Shown one piece after another: positions 47,330 to 58,298 of a DNA stretch of 64,000 nt (within the stretch, counting starts at the first letter, position 1; every line of letters starts with the position of its first letter). The notes under the pieces are model-generated. The model saw nothing but the letters and a program-made list of their open reading frames with translations. It made no database searches and was not told the origin of the DNA. The stretch is from Bacteroidales bacterium. GTDB taxonomy: Bacteria > Bacteroidota > Bacteroidia > Bacteroidales > UBA6680. Location of the stretch: the NCBI GenBank assembly GCA_025210735.1, contig JAOARD010000041.1:1-64000 (forward strand), in the 5' to 3' direction. The position numbers and the translations under genes are program-made.

Positions 47330-50300
47330 GTGCATATTCGAATCGAACATCGGGTACACTACCATCTGTAACCTCTGTCCATACACCTGTTGATATATCT
47401 ATTTTATAATCTTTTAATCCTGCTTGACCACCCTGACCGAAATTATACCTTGTTACCTGAAGATCTGATTTTCCATTACTGGCATCTCCACTTTGTGGTC
47501 CGAATACAACATATAAATTGTTATTAAATTTTGGAAATACGGCATTACCGTTGTTACTAAACACATTATCTCTTTTTACCCTTACTTCACCTTTATCTAC
47601 CAACCAACTTATAACAGATCCAACAGTAGCATTATTGGTGCCATCAAAATATATACCTGAACTTGAAAAGAATCTGTCGTCTAAAGCACTATAAAAATAT
47701 TTCTCAGGTATAGAGACAGATAATCCTGCATAATTTGGTACCTGATCATTATATTGACTTCCTATAAAACCTGTATAATATCTGGTATCTTTCCATGATA
47801 TAATATCTTGTTCAAAATAGTATGAAGATTCCGGTCTTACTTCCTGAGTTGTAGAGATCATCATTTTGTATCCAGAAGTCCTTCCTGTAGTAGAAGCATA
47901 TAGATTACCTTCCTGTACTTTAGTTACATCCTTACCTTTATTGTTAAAATCTAATACATTAAAATTTCTGGTAGGTGAATCTAACATCTGATCTATATAT
48001 TTATCGTCATCTTTAGTCCACGTGCCCTCTATTGTCCAATCATTACCATTACCTGAGAAATCTTTTCCCGGATTGGTCTGATCTGAAAAGTTAAGGTAGA
48101 ATCCGTTTGTTCCGTAATCTGATATATTTGGTTGTTTAGGTACCCATTTGTTATTTATTGTCTCTCCAAATTCGGTTACTTCCATTATATTGCCATCTAC
48201 AAAATATATCTCTGAAAGATAACTATTAAAGTAACCAAGAGGAGCCCCCCCTTTGTTTTCATAATAACCAATATTCATATTAACACCAGATCTGTTAAAA
48301 TGATATCCCGTGGTTGATGAAGTAACACCATTAATTACAAAGCTTGTAATTCTCTGCCCATCAATATACATTTTCAGTTTTTCACTAGAATCCGGATTTA
48401 ATTGATCTAACACTATAACAATATGATACCATTTACTATAGTCATTCATTCTTAAATTTGAGATATATTGACCAACATTACCGCCTGCTTCTGTATCTGA
48501 TCTAGAAAATACTGATAACTGAAGATCTGTATTCACTGATATTTCTGTATCGTATTTGTTTGCCTGATTAGCTGTTAAAAGCATTTGTGACGCTGAAGAC
48601 TTTACTGGTTTAAACCAACAACTAAAACTCCAGGTATGTCTGTTTCCATCGTTATCTATCATTCGCTTTAATACAGCTTTATTATCAGCATTAAACCTCA
48701 AGGAATAATATATATCATGATTCTCACTTGTAACTACAGTAACAGTTTTAGATACTACATCACCAACATTGTTATTAGTCGTAATAGTATATGTGTACTC
48801 TCCTTCTGTATCAGGCAGTGTAATTTGCAAAGTACCCTTTTTCTCTAAAGAACCAGTAAAAGGATTATTCGGATCATCTGATGATGCTGTAGCTTTGGTA
48901 GCATTATCTATATTCCAATTTAGTGAAATAGTTGAACCTTTTTGTGCTCTGTATCTGTTAGAAGTAAACTCTACATTCGGTATAAAAAAGTTCTCTGATA
49001 GCGGTCGGAAACCTTCTGGCGGTTTATAAAAAAAACGTGCATCCGGCATTTCTCCTTCTGTAGCTTCGCGCCATGTTTTTGCCTCTCTATTCCATACATA
49101 ATCTTTTAATCCTGTTTGACCTCCCTGACCGAAGTTATTTATACCTGACATCCAACTGGAAGTTGTTGCAGAGAAGTCTCCTGCCTGATGGTATATATCT
49201 CCTGTAAGATCATCAAAAGCCGGATTTTCACCCGTAGCCGGATTACCGGATATTTGCCATACACTGTTTCTTGAATACCAAACTTTATTATTAACCCCAT
49301 CAACGGCAACAGATAGTATATCCTGTTCTGACCAACCATCTCCATATGTAGTTACTGTGCCATCAGATTTATCTCCAGATTGCAGATAGAGTCTTGTATC
49401 TACTCCCCAACGCTGTCCTGTTAAATCAGCGGTACCAAGACCTGTTATCTTAATCTCAGAGTAATACTTATTGTCATTATAACTTTTTGTAGCTCTCCAT
49501 TTTCTCCATTCATGTATTGCAGCACTTCCTGAAAACTCCATATTACCATTATATAGTTTTACTCCAGTACCATTACCTTCTGAACTCTCAGGATTTAATA
49601 CCGCAAAATTACGTGTTGGTGCATCAAGCATCTGATCAATATATTTATCCCCATCTTTTCTGCTATCGTAATTTACAGGTGTCCAATCATTATCATTACC
49701 CGAAAAATCTTTTCCCGGATTGATCTGATCCGAGAAGTTAAGGTAGAATCCGTTTACTCCATAGTTTGATATGTCTGGTTGTTTTGGCACCCATTTGCCA
49801 TCTTTAAGTTCACCAAAATTATCTACTGATAGATTTGCACCATCTATAAAATAGGCTTCCGCAATATACCCTTCACTATAATAGTGATAAGAAGGATTAC
49901 CTCGTGTATAACCAATATAGTGGTTATTTACAGATCCACCGATAGGGTAGCTTTTATTATAAATAGGAAATTCCTTTCCTGATACATTAGACGAATGATT
50001 ATATTTTGTCCCATCAACATAGATTTCAATTCTATCTTGTAGCTCAGATTTAGTAGTATTAAATATAACAACAACATGATGCCAACTATCATAATCAGAG
50101 ATAACTTGTGTTGTAAAAGTTCTTCTACTATCTGAATTATCCCAAAAACCTATTGCTCCTCCATTAACCTGTAACGTTAAAGAGCCATTAATTTCTGGTG
50201 ATGTATTGTGTGCTGTCAATGGAAAAATATAACCACTATCCCCTCTTTTAACCCAAAAACTATATGTCCATATCTTCCCATTTCCTGTTTCTGAAGGCTT

Positions 50301-53300
50301 TCTATATAAATTGCTTTCTTCATTTTTATTAAACCTTAACGAGTAACCTATCTTATAACTATCCGACATATAGATTGTAACTGTTTTGGTAACAATATCA
50401 CCAACATCGTTATTAGCTGTAATAGTATATTTGTACACTCCTTCTGCATCAGGCAGTGTAATTTGCAAAGTGCCCTTTTTCTCTAAAGAACCAGTAAAAG
50501 GGTTATTTGGATCATTTGATGATGCTGTAATACCTGTTACATAGTCTATATTCCAATTTAATGTAATGTTTGAACCTTTTTTTGCACTATATCTGTTAGC
50601 GGTAAACTCAATTTGCGGAATAAAGAAGTTCTCTGACAATGGTCTGAAACCTGTTGGTGGCGGATAAGCAAAACGTGCATCCGGTGTTTCTCCTTCTGTA
50701 GCTTCGCTCCATGTTTTTACTTCTCTGTTCCATACATAATCTTTTAACCCTGTTTGACCTCCCTGACCACAGTTCAGATATCCCCAAAAACCTCCGGTAC
50801 AGCTTCCTGATGTGTTACTATATGCAAAGTATTCTACCTCTTTTATTCCTTCAATATCATATGCTGTTTTAAATGAATTGCCATTTACAGCGTACTCATT
50901 TATTCCATTATATAAATCCAGTTTAGATCTAACCAAACTATTTGTATCCCATGAATCAATAACTGTACCTGTATAACCTCCACTATACATTTTACCTGTA
51001 ATTTGATACAAATAACCTTGACCTGAAGAGTGTAAACCTAAATATTTAGCAACCCCTGAGCAATTAGATGCATGCCCTTTTATTTTAGACTCCCAATAAA
51101 ATTTGTTGTTTTGCTGAAAGTTAATTGTTAGTCTGACTGATTTACTATATGTAAGATTTGTTTTATTAGCAAAATATAGATTTCCTGTAGATAGGGTTGT
51201 CTTTACAATACTGTTAGGATCTAATACAGCAAAGTTACGTGTTGGCGCATCCAACATCTGATCAATATATTTATCCCCATCTTTTCTGCTATCGTAATTT
51301 ACAGGTGTCCAATTGTTATTGTTCCCTGAAAAATCTTTTCCCGGATTGGTCTGATCTGAGAAATTAAGGTAAAAGCCATTTGTTCCGTAATTTGCTATAC
51401 TTGTTTGTTTTGGTAACCATTTACCATTTCTTTGCTCTCCAAATTCAGATACTTCTAATACAGAACCATTTATAAAATGAATATCTGACATATATCCATC
51501 ATAATGCATATTTGTTGCACCTGACACATCAAGATTTCCTCCTATAAAATGTTGGTGCGTTGATCCAAATTGCGTTGTTCTGCTATTCAATGTTTCCTGA
51601 TTTAATAAGGTAAAACCGGTACTTACAGGCTCCCCATCAAAATAGAATGATAACTGCTTATTATTAGATACAACACATATGTGATGCCATTTGTGTAAAT
51701 TATCTGGTTTTATTAACTGATCATTACTTTTATAATATATTGTACCATTTGTGTGTTCATGTCCATATAACAGGTACCCACTATTTAAAACTATATATAC
51801 AACATCCTTATTAGATGAACTATTATGGTAACCTGCCAACATTATAGCGCTCCATTCAAGTATTGATGCTGGCTTAATCCATGCACTAAAACTCCAGTTA
51901 CTATTCCTGTTATCTGTGTCCGGGATGATTCCTAATTTATTAGATAAATTCCTGTTAAACCTCAATGAATAAGGTTCTAACTTATTAAAGAATATAAGTA
52001 ATTTCTTCTCACTTATAAAACCATTATCGTCTGTTGCCCTTAGTATATAGTCAACATATGTTCCATCAGATTCCGGTACTACAACTTTTTCTGTTGTTCC
52101 GGTTACATCTGTGGGTGAAGAGAAATTGTTATCTGTATAACTTATTAGTTCAACTTTAACAGCATCTGTTACATCCCAACTAAGGGTTACCGATTCTCCT
52201 TTATCTATTCTTTTTGAGCTAGCCTGAAATTGATTTATAACCGGACCTTTTACCCTACTGTCTTTAATCCATAAGGTAGATTGTCCATTATGGTTACCTA
52301 TAGTCTGAACATGTGTATTCCACTTGTTTGTACCAGTACCACCACCTGCGGTTCCGTATAGTCCCTTTTTAAACCCACAATTAAAGTATGTACTCCACGA
52401 GAAATAATACCCATTACCAATAGCTTTTGATACCTCCGAAGCTGCGCAATTATCATTACCAAGATTAAAAGCATCCTTACCAAGATACAGATCAAGTCTT
52501 TCAGCATCTGTAACTCCTTCAGGGTTTTTTGAATCTACACCATCGCTTAGTTTCTGAGCAGTAGCAAAATTGTAATAAAAATCCTCATATGAGTTTTCGC
52601 GCACTATATCAAACTCTATATCTGAAGTACCAGTTGTAACCACATTCTGTGTTTTGTCTGATGCTTTAGCAAGTCCTGTGATTATCAGAACATCATTCTT
52701 ATTCATATTTGCAACCAATGTCCAGCCACCACCGTCGGTTGTCATATCACAATAAGCCTCAAATGCAGCTATTGGTCCATCTCCATCAGGGTCAATCTTA
52801 TAAACGCCATCTATCTTTCTGTTTTTAAGATAGTGGTGTTGGCACGATTTTTCAGAAGGTACTGATATAGTACTCTCATCATCTCTTATCCACATATGAG
52901 AATAGGAATCTGTATACTCTGTTGCTCCATCACCATAACATCCTGAGCACTCGGAACAATCATTCTGTAAACTCCATTGAAAAGACCCATTACTTAATAG
53001 TGCTACTTTCACTCCGGCTTTGTTATAATGCTCATCATTAGAGCCAAATCCCCATATCCATGATGATGTCCCATCACCACCTGAAGTGGTTATATTAAAA
53101 CCATAAGCTTGTTTTGCTTTTCCAAATCTCATTAACGAAGCATTGTAGTTTTGAGCTAAATGTAGTTTTGCTCCATTACACGATGCGCTTAGACTTCCGT
53201 TTATTAACATCTGCCCTGCACTAAACCAATTAAGTGCTGTTTGAGAAACTAACATATCATGATACCAGGTTTGAGCAGGGTTCTTAATCGTCATTTTTAG

Positions 53301-56300
53301 TTCTGTTCCTTTAACATAATTATATGCATTAAATTTAGATCTGCTGTCAGTATGTGAATTTGCAAGTGATAAAGCTTCGCCATTAATAGTTGAATTACTA
53401 ATCCAATCATTACCTGAGAAGTTTGTACCATTTTTTGTATTCTTCATTAATAACGTCCAACCTCCTCCTTCTGCTGTCATATCGCAAAAAGCTTTAAATG
53501 GCTCTATTACTCCTTTACCATCAGGATCTAACATATATACGCCATCTTTGGTATAGTTATCCGGGTAATATATAAGATGCTGCATACATGACTCCAATGA
53601 GGTAGAAGCACTCTCTGAGTCTGTAGTAAAATCTGTTGATGTCATATCACAATAAGCTGTAAATGGCTCTATTCCTCCTTCGCCATCAGGATCTATTTTG
53701 TATATCCCATCCTCAGATCTTCCATTTTGTTTATGGACATTACATGACTTCTCCGCTCCATAATATTCAGAACCACTCTCTCTGTACAACAACCAGAACT
53801 TTGTTGCATTTTTATTGGTACAATGATTATTAGGTGTTAATAAATTTCCAATTGTCAGAGTATTTTTACAGTTATATCCTCCTGAAATCTGTTGATTAAG
53901 AACCCAAAAGAAATTAATCCCATCACCATCCAACACAGTACTATTAGCTCCTGAAACCTTTATCATTGATCCGCCACCATATCCTGTTTTTGATGTCTCA
54001 AAATACAGTGGATAATTACTCACATTTAACTGTGCATTTGTTTGCGATAATACTATATTAAACCCTTTCTCAAATACTTTAAATTCTGAATCAGTTGATG
54101 GGCTATAAGAACCTGTTGGAACATCCTGAACCAGATCAAATTTAAAATAAGATGCTCCATTTCCTTCTACAAGTAAGCGGGCTACTGAATTTGACGGCTT
54201 ACTTCCAACAAAACTCTCATTTAGTTTATCTGTTCCTAACTGTGCTGATATTGATGCATTATAATCAAATCCGCCATCTACAATGTTTGTGAATAGTGTC
54301 CATCCTCCTCCATCTGTTGTCATATCACAATATGCCTTAAATGGTTCCATCATACCATTGCCATCAGAATCTAATAAATATATTCCGTCTTTGTTTCTGT
54401 TATCAGGATACAGTACCAGATGATGCAAACACGATTGTAATGCCATATTGGAACTAACAGCATCAGATACAAGATCTGTAGAGGTCATGTCACAATACGT
54501 TTCAAATGGTTTAATACTGCCCTCTTCATCAGGATCTATAACATAATTACCGCTTGATGTATAACCAGCTGCCTTAAACTCATTACAGCTCTTCATTATT
54601 GGCGTTGCCACTATAGTAACCTGATTACTTGTTTTTGTTAATCCATCTGCCGAATTATCGTTTGGTGTTACCAGAACCTTCCACAAGTCACCTTCCTCTG
54701 TCTCATTATGATGAATAGTATTATTGCTATATTCTGAGAATTGTTGTGTATTAAAATTGTACCCACTGCAGAGGTTTTTAACCTGATATGGTGTTAATGT
54801 TCTGTTGTATATCTTAACATCGTCTATAAAACCATCGTAGAAATATGTATTATGGTGAGATCCTATTTTAACTTTTGCTTCTGAATTAACTATATTACCT
54901 GTAACCGATGTATGTGAATGATATTCTCCGTTTACATACATTTTTATATAACTACCATCGTACGTTACTGTAAGAAAGTACCATTTTCCGGTCTCCATAC
55001 CCGGATTAGAAAATACTCCTATTGAGTTATAACCATCATCTGTCCATATATAAAATGCAAAACGATTACCCATTGTTCCATTTCCGCATATGAGTTGCCA
55101 GCCATTATTACCTTCATTATCTCTTTTATCTACTACTCCTCCCCACTCAAACTTGTTTGTTTTTACCCAAGCCGATATTGTAATATTACTCACACTCTCT
55201 GTTCCTGATATATCCCCTATCTCTATATAGTCTGAGGTACCATTAAACTTATATGCTCCTTTTGAGTCATATCCTCCATCAGATTGGTATGTTGCCCCAT
55301 TTACTGTTCCGTGATTACCTCCTATATAATCTTTAATTTTACCAGATGTCAGCATACCTCCATCCATTGGCATATCAATAATTTTTACAGGGTTAAAGTT
55401 TGTTCCATCTTTACTTACCTGCCAATTGTATATAAGTTTAACATCGTCAGGAGTTACAACTTCTTTGGTTATTTCTAATCCTGTTCTACTATTTATCTCT
55501 GTTTTATTATTATTAAGCTCTATCGAATTAATAACAGGATCTCCAATAACTATCTCATTAGATGTAAATGTATTGTATATCTTATCATATTCAGATTGAA
55601 TAACATCAACTTTCCATTTCTCATTAATGTTTGTCTCCTGACCTACAATAATATTGTTTCTATAAATATTGGTTGATGTATAATTATTATACATAGCTTT
55701 TATCTGTCTGGCAGATAGTGTACGGTTATATATAACAGCGTCGTCTATAAAACCATTAAACGAGCCATATGTATAACACCCTATTGTCATTGGAGCCTTA
55801 GCGCCTGATTTTGTTACAGTTGTTTTTATCCTTACAGGTTCCCCGTTCAGGTATATTGTTGGCACACTATTTTTGTATGTAACCATTATATGATTCCAAC
55901 CTGTTCCTATATCTGCTTTATATTTAGCCACACAAGGCAAAAAATTAGTAGCATGTTCATATACATATATTCCATTGGTACCAACAGCCACACCTGATCC
56001 TCCGGTTGAATGTGGCCAAAACACATATTTAACACCACTAATACCACTTTGTCCTGAAGTTGCCTCTGAATGGTCGGGCGTTGTTTCTGTTGTTTTCACC
56101 CAAGCACCATAGGTGAAATTCGTGTTCAAATCTGCATTTGTTGATATAAAATCATTGCCTGAGAATTTATAACAACCTTTGCCATCAAACCCACCTGTTG
56201 AATGATATTCTAAGTCTCCTGTAACATTTAACTCCTCATTTTTTGCATAGTTAATTACCTTTGTTGCCCCATTCTCACCGTAATCCATTGGTACGTTCAT

Positions 56301-57488
56301 GTCTGCTAGTGGCATATATCCACTACCTTTATCAACATACCAGTTATATATCAGTTTAGAGTCTGTTGTATTACCATTTAATACATTAACATTAAGGTCA
56401 TACAAGTTTCCTGCTATGCTGTTCCCATTATTAATATGTACCGGGGTTATATCCTGATCTGTTATTGTTATCAGATCACTACATATTTCTGTTCCATCAA
56501 TTGAATTATCGTTTGGTGTTACACAAACCTTCCATTTATCACCTGGTTTTATCTCTTCTGATACTATTATATTATTTCTATATTTCCCCGACGACATGTG
56601 AGCATTATACATTGTCTTTATCTGCTCAGATGTTAACTCTCTGTTGTATACAAAAAGATCATCAACATATCCATTAAAGTGGTTTCCTACATCACCATAA
56701 TGAGATCCTATTGACACTACTGCATCTGTAATATTAAGATCTGATGTACTATTTGTTGATTTTAACTTAAATTCGCCATCTATATAAAGTCGTAGGTGTT
56801 TACCGTCATATGTAGTTACTACATAATGCCAACCATCCTGTGCGTTTACATCTGATGCATATAACTCATGTATATTAAAAAATCCTACCTTTATCTTGTT
56901 AGGTTTCACTATTGCTATAAATGCAGATTTATTGGTTGAACTACCTCCTATCTGAAAAACAGAACAGTTTCCTGTTGGTTCTGAAACCTGTTTCATCCAT
57001 AATCCAAAACTAAATGATGATCTTAAAGGCGCTGTATTTATTGAGCCTTGCATATAACCATTTGTTTTAAGCTCATACACTCCATCTCTACCCTCTGCAT
57101 TAGATATGTACGACACATCTCCTGATTTTGTAAGGGTTGTATTTCCAATATAATTCTTTAACGAACCTCCGTAAAATGGCACTATTAATTCTGATATAGA
57201 TTTATCATTTACAATCCAATCATAGATCAGGTTATCTGTTATCCCCGGTGTTATAGTTGCTTCCAGATTTTCTGATGAGTAAGCTTCATCAGATCCAGCA
57301 TTTATTTTTACATCAGTAAGTTCTGTAACAGGAACTAAAGAAGGGCTGTATAACTCTATGGTTTTATTTGGTTTAAACAAGCTTATCTCCTTCCTGTCTA
57401 CTCTCAGCTTATCTTTTTTATTTGTTGCAAAATGATTATTTAGTATTGAAGTCAATAGTATTAATGTCAATAATATACGGGGTTTCAT
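46080..57488 (-). CDS. Giant secreted modular surface protein E, 3802 aa
   Basis: ATG at 57488 gives MKPRILLTLILLTSILN, a signal peptide. Residues about 50-960 hold three nested LamG/split-Ig units, more divergent in sequence than those of B and C. Residues about 965-1750 hold five fibrinogen-like modules (two short; three complete with GGGW). Then come an Ig-like domain, three LamG + SPRY-like units (to about 3395) and the conserved terminal module ending RRRLIVVETQ. Many modules carry the acidic IDPDGDG or IDPDGEGG segment, which looks like a calcium-binding loop, plus a cysteine pair (SC ... YCDM) likely to form a disulfide outside the cell. No T9SS type-A tail. It is the right-most member of the array. 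Confidence 0.93.
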   Translation of the reverse strand: MKPRILLTLILLTSILNNHFATNKKDKLRVDRKEISLFKPNKTIELYSPSLVPVTELTDVKINAGSDEAYSSENLEATITPGITDNLIYDWIVNDKSISELIVPFYGGSLKNYIGNTTLTKSGDVSYISNAEGRDGVYELKTNGYMQGSINTAPLRSSFSFGLWMKQVSEPTGNCSVFQIGGSSTNKSAFIAIVKPNKIKVGFFNIHELYASDVNAQDGWHYVVTTYDGKHLRLYIDGEFKLKSTNSTSDLNITDAVVSIGSHYGDVGNHFNGYVDDLFVYNRELTSEQIKTMYNAHMSSGKYRNNIIVSEEIKPGDKWKVCVTPNDNSIDGTEICSDLITITDQDITPVHINNGNSIAGNLYDLNVNVLNGNTTDSKLIYNWYVDKGSGYMPLADMNVPMDYGENGATKVINYAKNEELNVTGDLEYHSTGGFDGKGCYKFSGNDFISTNADLNTNFTYGAWVKTTETTPDHSEATSGQSGISGVKYVFWPHSTGGSGVAVGTNGIYVYEHATNFLPCVAKYKADIGTGWNHIMVTYKNSVPTIYLNGEPVRIKTTVTKSGAKAPMTIGCYTYGSFNGFIDDAVIYNRTLSARQIKAMYNNYTSTNIYRNNIIVGQETNINEKWKVDVIQSEYDKIYNTFTSNEIVIGDPVINSIELNNNKTEINSRTGLEITKEVVTPDDVKLIYNWQVSKDGTNFNPVKIIDMPMDGGMLTSGKIKDYIGGNHGTVNGATYQSDGGYDSKGAYKFNGTSDYIEIGDISGTESVSNITISAWVKTNKFEWGGVVDKRDNEGNNGWQLICGNGTMGNRFAFYIWTDDGYNSIGVFSNPGMETGKWYFLTVTYDGSYIKMYVNGEYHSHTSVTGNIVNSEAKVKIGSHHNTYFYDGFIDDVKIYNRTLTPYQVKNLCSGYNFNTQQFSEYSNNTIHHNETEEGDLWKVLVTPNDNSADGLTKTSNQVTIVATPIMKSCNEFKAAGYTSSGNYVIDPDEEGSIKPFETYCDMTSTDLVSDAVSSNMALQSCLHHLVLYPDNRNKDGIYLLDSDGNGMMEPFKAYCDMTTDGGGWTLFTNIVDGGFDYNASISAQLGTDKLNESFVGSKPSNSVARLLVEGNGASYFKFDLVQDVPTGSYSPSTDSEFKVFEKGFNIVLSQTNAQLNVSNYPLYFETSKTGYGGGSMIKVSGANSTVLDGDGINFFWVLNQQISGGYNCKNTLTIGNLLTPNNHCTNKNATKFWLLYRESGSEYYGAEKSCNVHKQNGRSEDGIYKIDPDGEGGIEPFTAYCDMTSTDFTTDSESASTSLESCMQHLIYYPDNYTKDGVYMLDPDGKGVIEPFKAFCDMTAEGGGWTLLMKNTKNGTNFSGNDWISNSTINGEALSLANSHTDSRSKFNAYNYVKGTELKMTIKNPAQTWYHDMLVSQTALNWFSAGQMLINGSLSASCNGAKLHLAQNYNASLMRFGKAKQAYGFNITTSGGDGTSSWIWGFGSNDEHYNKAGVKVALLSNGSFQWSLQNDCSECSGCYGDGATEYTDSYSHMWIRDDESTISVPSEKSCQHHYLKNRKIDGVYKIDPDGDGPIAAFEAYCDMTTDGGGWTLVANMNKNDVLIITGLAKASDKTQNVVTTGTSDIEFDIVRENSYEDFYYNFATAQKLSDGVDSKNPEGVTDAERLDLYLGKDAFNLGNDNCAASEVSKAIGNGYYFSWSTYFNCGFKKGLYGTAGGGTGTNKWNTHVQTIGNHNGQSTLWIKDSRVKGPVINQFQASSKRIDKGESVTLSWDVTDAVKVELISYTDNNFSSPTDVTGTTEKVVVPESDGTYVDYILRATDDNGFISEKKLLIFFNKLEPYSLRFNRNLSNKLGIIPDTDNRNSNWSFSAWIKPASILEWSAIMLAGYHNSSSNKDVVYIVLNSGYLLYGHEHTNGTIYYKSNDQLIKPDNLHKWHHICVVSNNKQLSFYFDGEPVSTGFTLLNQETLNSRTTQFGSTHQHFIGGNLDVSGATNMHYDGYMSDIHFINGSVLEVSEFGEQRNGKWLPKQTSIANYGTNGFYLNFSDQTNPGKDFSGNNNNWTPVNYDSRKDGDKYIDQMLDAPTRNFAVLDPNSIVKTTLSTGNLYFANKTNLTYSKSVRLTINFQQNNKFYWESKIKGHASNCSGVAKYLGLHSSGQGYLYQITGKMYSGGYTGTVIDSWDTNSLVRSKLDLYNGINEYAVNGNSFKTAYDIEGIKEVEYFAYSNTSGSCTGGFWGYLNCGQGGQTGLKDYVWNREVKTWSEATEGETPDARFAYPPPTGFRPLSENFFIPQIEFTANRYSAKKGSNITLNWNIDYVTGITASSNDPNNPFTGSLEKKGTLQITLPDAEGVYKYTITANNDVGDIVTKTVTIYMSDSYKIGYSLRFNKNEESNLYRKPSETGNGKIWTYSFWVKRGDSGYIFPLTAHNTSPEINGSLTLQVNGGAIGFWDNSDSRRTFTTQVISDYDSWHHVVVIFNTTKSELQDRIEIYVDGTKYNHSSNVSGKEFPIYNKSYPIGGSVNNHYIGYTRGNPSYHYYSEGYIAEAYFIDGANLSVDNFGELKDGKWVPKQPDISNYGVNGFYLNFSDQINPGKDFSGNDNDWTPVNYDSRKDGDKYIDQMLDAPTRNFAVLNPESSEGNGTGVKLYNGNMEFSGSAAIHEWRKWRATKSYNDNKYYSEIKITGLGTADLTGQRWGVDTRLYLQSGDKSDGTVTTYGDGWSEQDILSVAVDGVNNKVWYSRNSVWQISGNPATGENPAFDDLTGDIYHQAGDFSATTSSWMSGINNFGQGGQTGLKDYVWNREAKTWREATEGEMPDARFFYKPPEGFRPLSENFFIPNVEFTSNRYRAQKGSTISLNWNIDNATKATASSDDPNNPFTGSLEKKGTLQITLPDTEGEYTYTITTNNNVGDVVSKTVTVVTSENHDIYYSLRFNADNKAVLKRMIDNDGNRHTWSFSCWFKPVKSSASQMLLTANQANKYDTEISVNTDLQLSVFSRSDTEAGGNVGQYISNLRMNDYSKWYHIVIVLDQLNPDSSEKLKMYIDGQRITSFVINGVTSSTTGYHFNRSGVNMNIGYYENKGGAPLGYFNSYLSEIYFVDGNIMEVTEFGETINNKWVPKQPNISDYGTNGFYLNFSDQTNPGKDFSGNGNDWTIEGTWTKDDDKYIDQMLDSPTRNFNVLDFNNKGKDVTKVQEGNLYASTTGRTSGYKMMISTTQEVRPESSYYFEQDIISWKDTRYYTGFIGSQYNDQVPNYAGLSVSIPEKYFYSALDDRFFSSSGIYFDGTNNATVGSVISWLVDKGEVRVKRDNVFSNNGNAVFPKFNNNLYVVFGPQSGDASNGKSDLQVTRYNFGQGGQAGLKDYKIDISTGVWTEVTDGSVPDVRFEYAPPTGLYPINDAFVSPDISSFTANPTVVGSGGTTGLEWTVTGSVKEELWLDGNKIANITGQSPYTVTPPEEPGEYTYTLKTYSGAGLVSTKEVKVTVTAEGVSVESVQINDNKTEYRSNQRLEAVHTGLNPTDGNLTYNWFVDRGSGSNTIADVIISFDGNTVNDQSGNNNNGALHDDENDGYNSNGKYGVGYEFDGVNDYIEMPTIGNLFNSDFSYSIWVYIPSEARTEDVSFFNVRNFDDNGIGDHRAGHIVLQPDDNIRFECKGEGDNLLLEKTKNLSLTKDVYLNFVVTKRGNEFRFYYNGEEQTDMRITTSGSTAIDDNNISIGRLNSNIVTEYFKGRVDELMIFDRALSSGQIKSVYQNGMRYIVPSETRVTDKWQVKVIPNNGTNTGEEKQSQQVTITASRRRLIVVETQ

Positions 57489-57535
57489 AGTAGTCTAGTT
57501 TTTCTGTTCTGTTTCATATCAGTAGTCTACACTTT

Positions 57536-57614
57536 ATAACAAAGCACTAAACCACTGATATTTATAATTTACAAAAACTATTAGATAATTACTACTAATT
57601 ATGAGGGTTTTACA
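57536..57614 (-). promoter_or_regulatory. Shared promoter-like block upstream of gene E
   Basis: TTTTTGTAAATTATAAAT ... TTTAGTGCTTTGTTAT with the 28-bp gap between TTTG boxes. It lies about 50 nt before the ATG, as for gene D. The upstream part (GTAAAACCC) is also kept. Confidence 0.6.
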
Positions 57615-57704
57615 CGAATAAGCATATCGTTACTACCTAACGATCAACCTCCTAACCAGATAAACAGAGGCTTTAGCCTATATAGATAATTTGTACTGTT
57701 AATG

Positions 57705-57735
57705 TCTGTTCTAGAAACGTTTATTTGTATATTTC
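57705..57735 (+). promoter_or_regulatory. Possible promoter for the 57768-58229 gene
   Basis: TCTG (57705-57708), a 19-bp spacer and TATATTTC (57728-57735) match the Bacteroidota consensus with one mismatch in each box. The ATG is about 30 nt downstream. Confidence 0.3.
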
Positions 57736-57767
57736 TGTTTTAAATTATACGATATGTGTTATAACAA

Positions 57768-58229
57768 ATGATGGAGAAAAAAGATTTAGACAGAGAGCTA
57801 CCTGTGTTAGATATTTATTACCGAAAAGATAGTATTATTCCTAAGTTACTGATTGGTGCTTTGGGTATAACTATTGCCATATACTCTTTTGGTATGAAAA
57901 CTACAAAAGGGACTATTATTGGTGTTGGTATCTTAGCTATAATCGGAATTGTTATTATCAGAAGTATTATGGTAGTTTCAGAAAAACAACCGATACTTAG
58001 ATTAACGGAGAGTGGTATTTACATTAAGGATTTAGGTTTATTCAGATGGTCGTTAATCAAATCTGTTAAAATACGAGGTCCAATTGGCTCATCTTTGCAT
58101 CAAAGTTTAGATCTGAAGATTAAATCAAATAAAAATGTTATTAGTCACTCTATTCGTATTGATGAACTGGAGGTTAACGGTAAAAATATATTGCAAAAAA
58201 TAGAAGAGTACAGAAACAATAAAGAGTAA
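57768..58229 (+). CDS. Small two-helix membrane protein with C-terminal PH-like domain, 153 aa
   Basis: Residues about 24-40 (IPKLLIGALGITIAIYSF) and 48-68 (TIIGVGILAIIGIVIIRSIM) are two hydrophobic helices. The C-terminal part (residues about 75-150: PILRLTESGIYIKDLGLFRWSLI ... SHSIRIDELEVNGKNI) follows the pattern of bacterial PH-like domains placed after a pair of membrane helices. The cytoplasmic domain probably faces inward. Function unknown. Two adjacent ATGs (57768, 57771) are equally possible starts. It is transcribed divergently from giant E and converges on the T9SS protein gene, with a hairpin in the 69-bp gap. Confidence 0.75.
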   Translation: MMEKKDLDRELPVLDIYYRKDSIIPKLLIGALGITIAIYSFGMKTTKGTIIGVGILAIIGIVIIRSIMVVSEKQPILRLTESGIYIKDLGLFRWSLIKSVKIRGPIGSSLHQSLDLKIKSNKNVISHSIRIDELEVNGKNILQKIEEYRNNKE

Positions 58230-58245
58230 TTAACATCTGTACAAG

Positions 58246-58278
58246 AAAGAGATTGATCTATGTAAGAACAATCTCTTT
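58246..58278. terminator. Hairpin between convergent genes, probable bidirectional terminator
   Basis: AAAGAGATTG (58246-58255) pairs with CAATCTCTTT (58269-58278) around a 13-nt loop. It is centred between the stops at 58229 and 58299. The U-tract is short on both strands, so termination strength is uncertain. Confidence 0.5.
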
Positions 58279-58298
58279 ATCAGGAATTTTAGGTATGT

